Assembly (NCBI GenBank): GCA_015295885.1
Contig: DVEE01000410.1
Location: forward strand, 1 to 5,909
From: Leptolyngbyaceae cyanobacterium M65_K2018_010
GTDB lineage: Bacteria; Cyanobacteriota; Cyanobacteriia; Phormidesmidales; Phormidesmidaceae
DNA: 5,909 nucleotides
Direction of reading: 5' to 3'
In this document: one piece after another, positions 5,593 to 5,909 of the stretch
Layout: every line of letters begins with the position of its first letter
Position numbering within the stretch: the first letter of the stretch is position 1
Translations under genes and position numbers: made by a program
Notes under the pieces: model-generated
Told to the model about the DNA's origin: nothing
The model's input: the letters and a program-made list of their open reading frames with translations, nothing else
The model's database searches: none

Positions 5593-5909
5593 CTAGAGAT
5601 ATTTTTCTAGGGTGTTGGCCAAGGTGGTCTTAGGCACGGCGCCCACCACCATATCCACCCGCTGCCCTTCCTTAAAGATCATCAGGGTGGGAATACTGCG
5701 AATGCCGTACTGGCTGGCCACACTAGGATTTTCATCAGTATTGACCTTAACCACCTTCACCTTGCCGTCATACTGCTCGGCGATTTCCTCAACCACCGGA
5801 GCCACCATCCGGCAGGGACCACACCAGGGGGCCCAAAAATCAACCAAAACGGGAAGAGGGCTTTCTAATACTTCTTGCTTAAACGTTGAATCTGTGACCT
5901 GAGCGGCTG
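5593..5909 (-). CDS. trxA: thioredoxin, m-type (5' end cut by window)
   Basis: This small cytoplasmic protein disulfide reductase normally receives electrons from ferredoxin- or NADPH-dependent thioredoxin reductase and, in cyanobacteria, redox-regulates carbon-metabolism enzymes. The frame is open to the window edge; the first visible residues are AAQVTDSTFKQEV and only about three codons, including the start, are missing. The complete protein would be near 107-108 residues, normal for thioredoxin. The active site WCGPC (DNA 5812-5826) sits in VDFWAPWCGPCRM, the cis-proline region is IRSIPTLMIF, and the C-terminus ends TLANTLEKYL; these match m-type cyanobacterial and chloroplast thioredoxins closely. 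The TTG at 5845-5847 is an internal Leu codon in VLVDFW, not a start. A strong terminator follows 68 bases after the stop, so it is probably transcribed separately from the LOG-family gene downstream. Confidence 0.97.
   Translation of the reverse strand, partial: AAQVTDSTFKQEVLESPLPVLVDFWAPWCGPCRMVAPVVEEIAEQYDGKVKVVKVNTDENPSVASQYGIRSIPTLMIFKEGQRVDMVVGAVPKTTLANTLEKYL

Noticed and set aside
5845..5847. TTG as a start codon of thioredoxin
   Set aside because: It lies in the conserved VLVDFW strand; the frame continues upstream to the window edge with a normal thioredoxin N-terminus.
5612..5902. 96-codon plus-strand frame opposite trxA
   Set aside because: It is wholly antisense to a clearly conserved gene and has no recognisable motif or ribosome binding site.
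1..5909. Novel defence, mobile or biosynthetic system spanning the window
   Set aside because: All genes belong to recognisable housekeeping or conserved families on both strands, with no mobile-element hallmark, repeat array or toxin-antitoxin layout.

Overview
The window reads as ordinary chromosomal DNA of a cyanobacterium. Four copies of the palindrome GCGATCGC (HIP1, the repeat over-represented in many cyanobacterial genomes) lie at 222, 3916, 3958 and 4574. The proteins (a cyanobacterial-style MlaE permease, an m-type thioredoxin, a long LOG-family protein and a two-helix RCK potassium channel) fit the same source. The DNA is moderately GC-rich, with no transposase, integrase, phage gene, CRISPR array, tRNA or rRNA. 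I cannot assign the genus from sequence alone.

Layout, left to right. (1) 1-450, plus: the 3' part of an MlaE/Ycf63-type ABC lipid-transport permease, cut by the window edge. (2) 461-2545, minus: an M3-family zinc oligopeptidase (oligopeptidase A/PrlC type), convergent with gene 1 across a 10-bp gap; its likely ATG is at 2545, although the frame runs open to a TTG at 2593. (3) 2546-2819: a divergent intergenic region of 274 bp holding a possible 42-codon membrane micropeptide (2684-2812) whose stop codon overlaps the ribosome binding site of the next gene. (4) 2820-3881, plus: a two-transmembrane potassium channel with an RCK (TrkA-N/TrkA-C) regulatory module. (5) 3885-4250, minus: a Lin0512-family protein of unknown function, 3 bp from the channel's stop. 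(6) 4316-5380, minus: a long LOG-family (TIGR00730-like) Rossmann protein, probably co-transcribed with gene 5. (7) 5381-5592: a 212-bp spacer with a clear intrinsic terminator for trxA and a possible -10 box for gene 6. (8) 5593-5909, minus: thioredoxin TrxA, missing only its first few codons at the window edge.

The genes do not form one pathway. The only likely operon visible is LOG-family then Lin0512. The oligopeptidase, channel and thioredoxin are stand-alone housekeeping or homeostasis genes. I found no convincing previously undescribed system. The points most worth checking are the Lin0512/LOG pairing, the micro-ORF that looks translationally coupled to the potassium channel, the non-canonical selectivity filter (GVGYGE), and a nine-G tract inside a conserved peptidase motif.
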